Source: Bacillota bacterium (GTDB lineage Bacteria; Bacillota; Clostridia; TANB77; UBA1234). From it: 36,286 nt of DNA. The stretch spans positions 92,365 to 128,650 of the forward strand of contig JAEEHF010000065.1 in the NCBI GenBank assembly GCA_016280725.1. The letters are read 5' to 3'. Below the pieces are notes generated by a model. That model made no database searches. It saw only the letters and a program-made list of their open reading frames with translations, and was not told the DNA's origin. The translations under genes and the position numbers were made by a program. This document shows, in pieces, positions 33,264-36,286 of this stretch (position 1 is the stretch's first letter; each line of letters starts with the position of its first letter).

Positions 33264-35138
33264 TTATTTATACTTCTTTTTAATTGAAAGAACATTGTAA
33301 CCATTTTTGTACTCATATTGAATATCATCCATTATTTTCTTTGTAATAAAAATACCAAGGCCACCAACATCTCTTTCCTCAGCTGAAACACTAATATCTG
33401 GTTCTTGTCTTTCCAGTGGATTAAACTTCATTCCATTGTCTACAAAGGTTACCAAAACAGAGTTTTCCTCATTTTTGATAAGTATAGTACATTTTCCGTT
33501 ACCGTTTGAATAAGCATAATGAGAAATGTTAACAAATATTTCTTCAATTGCTAGTTCAAGTTTCCTTATGATTGCTTCCTCAATTTCATACTTGGAAAAT
33601 TCACCATTTGCAAAATTCAACACATCAGAAAGATTGTTTTCGTTTGCGACAAATTCTTTTGTAGCTTCTAAAGGATTGTTTTCTTTACCTTTATACAATA
33701 ATTCAAGCATAGTTATATCGTCATATTGTTCAACATTTCCAACATATTTCTTGATATCTTTTTTTAGATTGGAGATAGTATCCTCAACACTTAAATTTGC
33801 ATTTTGATTTAAGAACTCTTTAAGACGTTTTTCACCATACAATTTATTATCCTCATTGATGGCTTCTGTAACTCCATCCGTGTATAAAAAAAGTTTGTCA
33901 CCTGGTTCAAGAGCCGTTTCATATTTCATATAATTAACGCCATTCATTCCGGCCAGAACCATATTAGGTTTAGACTTTAAATATTCAAACTGATTTAGTT
34001 TGCTAGAATAAACTAATGGTGGATTATGCCCCGCATTGGCAAAATCTAGTCTGCCATTTCTTAAGTCAAGAATTCCAAACCAACATGTAATAAATAGTTC
34101 TAGCTTGTTATCATCACAAAGCATTTTATTTACCCTAGTCAACGCCTTATCTACCTCAGCATCAATCATTGTTACATTTTTAATAAGGATCTTAGAAACC
34201 ATCATAACAAGAGAAGCAGGTATTCCTTTACCTGAAACGTCCGCAATACAAAGTGCAAGATGATTATCATCTATTAGGAACATATCATAGAAATCTCCAC
34301 CAACTTCCCTTGCTGGTGTCATTGAGGCATAAATATCAATTTCATTTTTATTAGGAAATGCTGGAAATTCTGATATTAGCATGCTCTTTTGAATCGCACT
34401 AGCCAAATTAAGTTCAGTATCTATCCTCTTACCTTTTTCAGCAATTTCCTTTTGCTTTTTAACCATATTCTTTCCAGATTGTGCAATCTGAACGCAAGCA
34501 AATGAAATAATATTAAACAAGAAAAATTTAGGCAAAAAGAAATGAATGAATACATTTTTAAGTCTTTGAGACTCATCAACATTAATCTTAGTAACTGAAT
34601 CTCTTAAAGTCTCATTAATTGTTATAGTAGTATTATTTGGAATTATGAGGTTATAACTATTAATATCTTGCTGTCCAACTCTAACAGACATAAACGTAGA
34701 GATAATAAATACAATTGTAGTTAAAGCACCAATACTAATAGTAAACGTTTTATTATAATACCTTGCGGATAATATTACTGGGAAAACCATTACCAACGTA
34801 ACATTATATTTTAGCAAAGCATCTGCCATTCCAAGAAGTATTGTAAATGAGATAAACAAAAAATGTTTAACCCAGTCTCCTTTACCCTTTTTTATATAAC
34901 ATATTATTGCCGGTATAGTAAGAAAAATCAGGCACCTAATTCCAATAGAATTCATCGTAGAAAGACCTATTTTAAAAATATCAAAATAGGTCAAAAGCCA
35001 AGTAATAGCACATAACCAAAATACATTAAGCATGGTGGAAGCAGTAACTATATTGGCATGCTCTTCATTTTCCTTAAATAGATCTTCACTAACAAATACA
35101 CTTCTAAAAACAGACATAATTTTTTTGATTCTACTCAC
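33264..35138 (-). CDS. SpoIIE-type PP2C phosphatase fused to an anti-sigma-factor kinase domain
   Basis: A protein of about 624 residues. The N-terminal third has about six to seven membrane helices. A coiled linker (MVKKQKEIAEKGKRIDTELN) leads to a SpoIIE/RsbU PP2C domain: ASMTPAREVGGDFYDMF, IADVSGKGIPASLVMM, FANAGHNPPLV, LYTDGVTEAI and YDDITMLEL provide the metal-binding Asp residues. The C-terminal RsbW-like HATPase_c domain has LELAIEEIFVNISHYAY, FVDNGMKFNP and VGGLGIFI. Phosphatase and kinase in one chain would control the STAS antagonist encoded upstream (40 bases away). I chose GTG at 35138 because GGTGGGG precedes it. An ATG at 35165 lacks a site. No sigma factor is in view. Confidence 0.88.
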   Translation of the reverse strand: MSRIKKIMSVFRSVFVSEDLFKENEEHANIVTASTMLNVFWLCAITWLLTYFDIFKIGLSTMNSIGIRCLIFLTIPAIICYIKKGKGDWVKHFLFISFTILLGMADALLKYNVTLVMVFPVILSARYYNKTFTISIGALTTIVFIISTFMSVRVGQQDINSYNLIIPNNTTITINETLRDSVTKINVDESQRLKNVFIHFFLPKFFLFNIISFACVQIAQSGKNMVKKQKEIAEKGKRIDTELNLASAIQKSMLISEFPAFPNKNEIDIYASMTPAREVGGDFYDMFLIDDNHLALCIADVSGKGIPASLVMMVSKILIKNVTMIDAEVDKALTRVNKMLCDDNKLELFITCWFGILDLRNGRLDFANAGHNPPLVYSSKLNQFEYLKSKPNMVLAGMNGVNYMKYETALEPGDKLFLYTDGVTEAINEDNKLYGEKRLKEFLNQNANLSVEDTISNLKKDIKKYVGNVEQYDDITMLELLYKGKENNPLEATKEFVANENNLSDVLNFANGEFSKYEIEEAIIRKLELAIEEIFVNISHYAYSNGNGKCTILIKNEENSVLVTFVDNGMKFNPLERQEPDISVSAEERDVGGLGIFITKKIMDDIQYEYKNGYNVLSIKKKYK

Positions 35139-35177
35139 AATTAACCCCACCGTTTCACAAAGCATATATTATTATTT

Positions 35178-35477
35178 TTATTGTTCAATTATTAAATAAT
35201 CACTAAATCCTGTCATATCGAATAATTCTTTAATTTCTGCATTTGGATTCTTAACAACTAATCCTCCTTTTATACTCATCTTTTTTTGTAAAATTAGAAT
35301 TACTCTTAAGCCGGCAGATGACATATATTCTAGTTTTTCCAAATCAATTACAATCTTATTAACACCATATAGATTTTCAAGTTCTTTTTCTAACTCACGA
35401 GCTGTAATCGTGTCTAGCCTTCCATCTAATGTTACTGTCAAAACTTCATCTTTTAATTCTTTACTAATATTTAACAT
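35178..35477 (-). CDS. STAS-domain anti-sigma factor antagonist
   Basis: A 99-residue SpoIIAA/RsbV-like protein. The conserved core is INKIVIDLEKLEYMSSAGLRVILILQK, with the phosphorylatable Ser in the MSSAG motif. VLTVTLDGRLDTITARELEK forms the preceding strands. The ATG at 35477 has GGAGG 8 bases upstream. A TTG/ATG earlier would remove that spacing. Its partner is the phosphatase/kinase fusion just downstream, forming a partner-switch pair that senses a signal through the membrane part. The sigma factor or other target is not encoded nearby. Confidence 0.88.
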   Translation of the reverse strand: MLNISKELKDEVLTVTLDGRLDTITARELEKELENLYGVNKIVIDLEKLEYMSSAGLRVILILQKKMSIKGGLVVKNPNAEIKELFDMTGFSDYLIIEQ

Positions 35478-35501
35478 TTTAAATTCCTCCATATATATTT
35501 T

Positions 35502-36041
35502 TTATAATAATTCTTTAATCTTATCTTCCATATCTTCTGGTTTATAAGTTGGAGAATATCTTTCTACAACATTTCCTTCTCTGTCTACTAAAAACTTAGT
35601 AAAGTTCCATTTAATGTCTCCATCTTTTTCACAAGAAGTACTAATTTTTTCAATTGCTGACATTGCCATTTTATTCTTTATTCCATCTATAACATCTTCT
35701 TTAATCTGCTCTTTAATATATTTATATAAAGGAAGTTCATTCTCTCCATTTACATCAATTTTAGAGAACTGATCAAACGATGTATTATATTTCAGCTGAC
35801 AAAACTCATGTATTTCATCATCAGAACCAGGGGCCTGCTTGCCAAACTGGTTGCAAGGAAAATCCAGTATCTCTAGTCCTTCATCATGATATTTCTTATA
35901 TAAATTCTCAAGTCCTTCATATTGTGGAGTAAATCCACAACCCGTTGCAGTGTTAACAATTATAAGTACTTTTCCTTTGTAATCTGACATAGAAACCTCT
36001 TCACTGTTTCTATTTTTTACTGAATAATCATAAATTGACAT
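35502..36041 (-). CDS. Glutathione peroxidase-family protein (BsaA-like)
   Basis: A 179-residue thioredoxin-fold peroxidase that would reduce hydroperoxides, in bacteria normally with thioredoxin. The catalytic set is present: Cys in NTATGCGFTPQYEGL, Gln in LDFPCNQFG and Trp in IKWNFTKFLVDREG, with the Asn of WNFTKF. There is Cys rather than selenocysteine. The start at 36041 follows TATGGAGG. It is upstream of the STAS/phosphatase genes with a 24-base gap, so it may be cotranscribed with a stress-signalling unit. Confidence 0.93.
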   Translation of the reverse strand: MSIYDYSVKNRNSEEVSMSDYKGKVLIIVNTATGCGFTPQYEGLENLYKKYHDEGLEILDFPCNQFGKQAPGSDDEIHEFCQLKYNTSFDQFSKIDVNGENELPLYKYIKEQIKEDVIDGIKNKMAMSAIEKISTSCEKDGDIKWNFTKFLVDREGNVVERYSPTYKPEDMEDKIKELL

Positions 36042-36081
36042 ATTTATACCTCCATATTATAAGAGCGTCATTAATTTAGAA

Positions 36082-36136
36082 AAGAAGGATAACCAAATTT
36101 GACATTTAATATTTAATCAAACTAGTCATCCTTCTT
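36082..36136 (-). terminator. Stem-loop after the right-edge gene
   Basis: AAGAAGGAT pairs with ATCCTTCTT around a 37-base loop, which can pair further internally (ACTAGTTTG with CAAATTTGGT, imperfect). On the minus strand it is followed by TTTTC. It would end the transcript of the partial gene at 36161. Confidence 0.5.
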
Positions 36137-36160
36137 GCTAATCTTTATTAAATTATATAA

Positions 36161-36286
36161 TTATTTTCCAAATGTTTCAACACTTCTTAATGAGATTGCA
36201 ATAGCTTCTTCAATCTTTGAATTACCTACTGCATTAAACAGGTTATCGCCTATTCCTTTAATAATCTCTTTTGAAGCCATAAAGTA
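36161..36286 (-). CDS. Partial protein, C-terminal 41 residues, unknown
   Basis: The reading frame is open to the window edge and ends at TAA (36161-36163). The visible sequence includes MASKEIIKGIGDNLFNAVGN and SLRSVETFGK. The Met could be a true start, giving a 39-residue protein, but no Shine-Dalgarno site can be judged since the window ends 6 bases beyond. Not recognised. Confidence 0.45.
   Translation of the reverse strand, partial: YFMASKEIIKGIGDNLFNAVGNSKIEEAIAISLRSVETFGK

Noticed and set aside
1-36286. CRISPR arrays, insertion sequences, integrase or phage genes, rRNA
   Set aside because: No regularly spaced direct repeats, transposase or integrase motifs, or rRNA-like segments were seen.

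Overview
The window comes from an AT-rich, low-GC Gram-positive bacterium, most likely a gut-type Clostridia or related Bacillota. The evidence is strong AGGAGG-type ribosome binding sites, A/T-rich codons with AGA as the main arginine codon, lipoproteins with a lipobox, a DUF4364 regulator, an AddA helicase-nuclease, a MnmL/YtqA-type radical SAM protein and a SpoIIE/STAS partner-switching pair. No ribosomal RNA, CRISPR array, insertion sequence or prophage is visible.

Layout. Positions 1-16686 hold a run of twelve minus-strand housekeeping genes. In transcription order they are ribosomal protein S1 (rpsA), typA, a monofunctional peptidoglycan glycosyltransferase, a thymidylate-kinase-like protein, a large AMIN/amidase_3 cell-wall hydrolase, a DivIVA-like coiled coil, mfd, a membrane-anchored PpiC-like foldase, a SpoU-family RNA methyltransferase, a DUF4364 protein, a Ca2+/Na+ antiporter and the start of addA. 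Next come a plus-strand pair of nucleotide house-cleaning enzymes (maf, then a RdgB/HAM1-like protein), a minus-strand dapA, a plus-strand membrane protein, tRNA-Pro(TGG), a lipoprotein, an HD hydrolase, the radical SAM protein and an HAD protein. Positions 23438-28162 look like a surface-modification locus (lipoprotein, AlgX/J-like protein, MBOAT acyltransferase, CapA-like protein). Positions 28447-30520 carry a P-loop/CYTH-like fusion and a VanY-type carboxypeptidase. The right end has a lipoprotein, a NERD protein, an unrecognised protein, a SpoIIE-type phosphatase, a STAS protein, glutathione peroxidase and a partial gene.

The most unusual signal is a shared disruption of three conserved genes: the antiporter, the methyltransferase (twice) and mfd. 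Each of the four breaks is one extra C directly before a GGA codon where the family expects glycine. The reading frame therefore meets an in-frame CGG (NNA CGG A) and must move +1 to GGA. Removing the four bases gives full-length proteins of normal size. By my manual scan, CGG is not used as a sense codon anywhere else in the AT-rich genes. It is read as arginine only in three compositionally atypical genes (dapA, the 19312 membrane protein and the 28447 NTPase). This suggests +1 recoding at a hungry or unassigned CGG codon. A systematic sequencing or assembly artefact is the main alternative. One CGG-A in dapA is a counter-example and is recorded.

The four atypical genes (dapA, 19312, 28447, 29843) have more G+C and use CGN arginine codons. 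They look horizontally acquired and have their own promoters and terminators.
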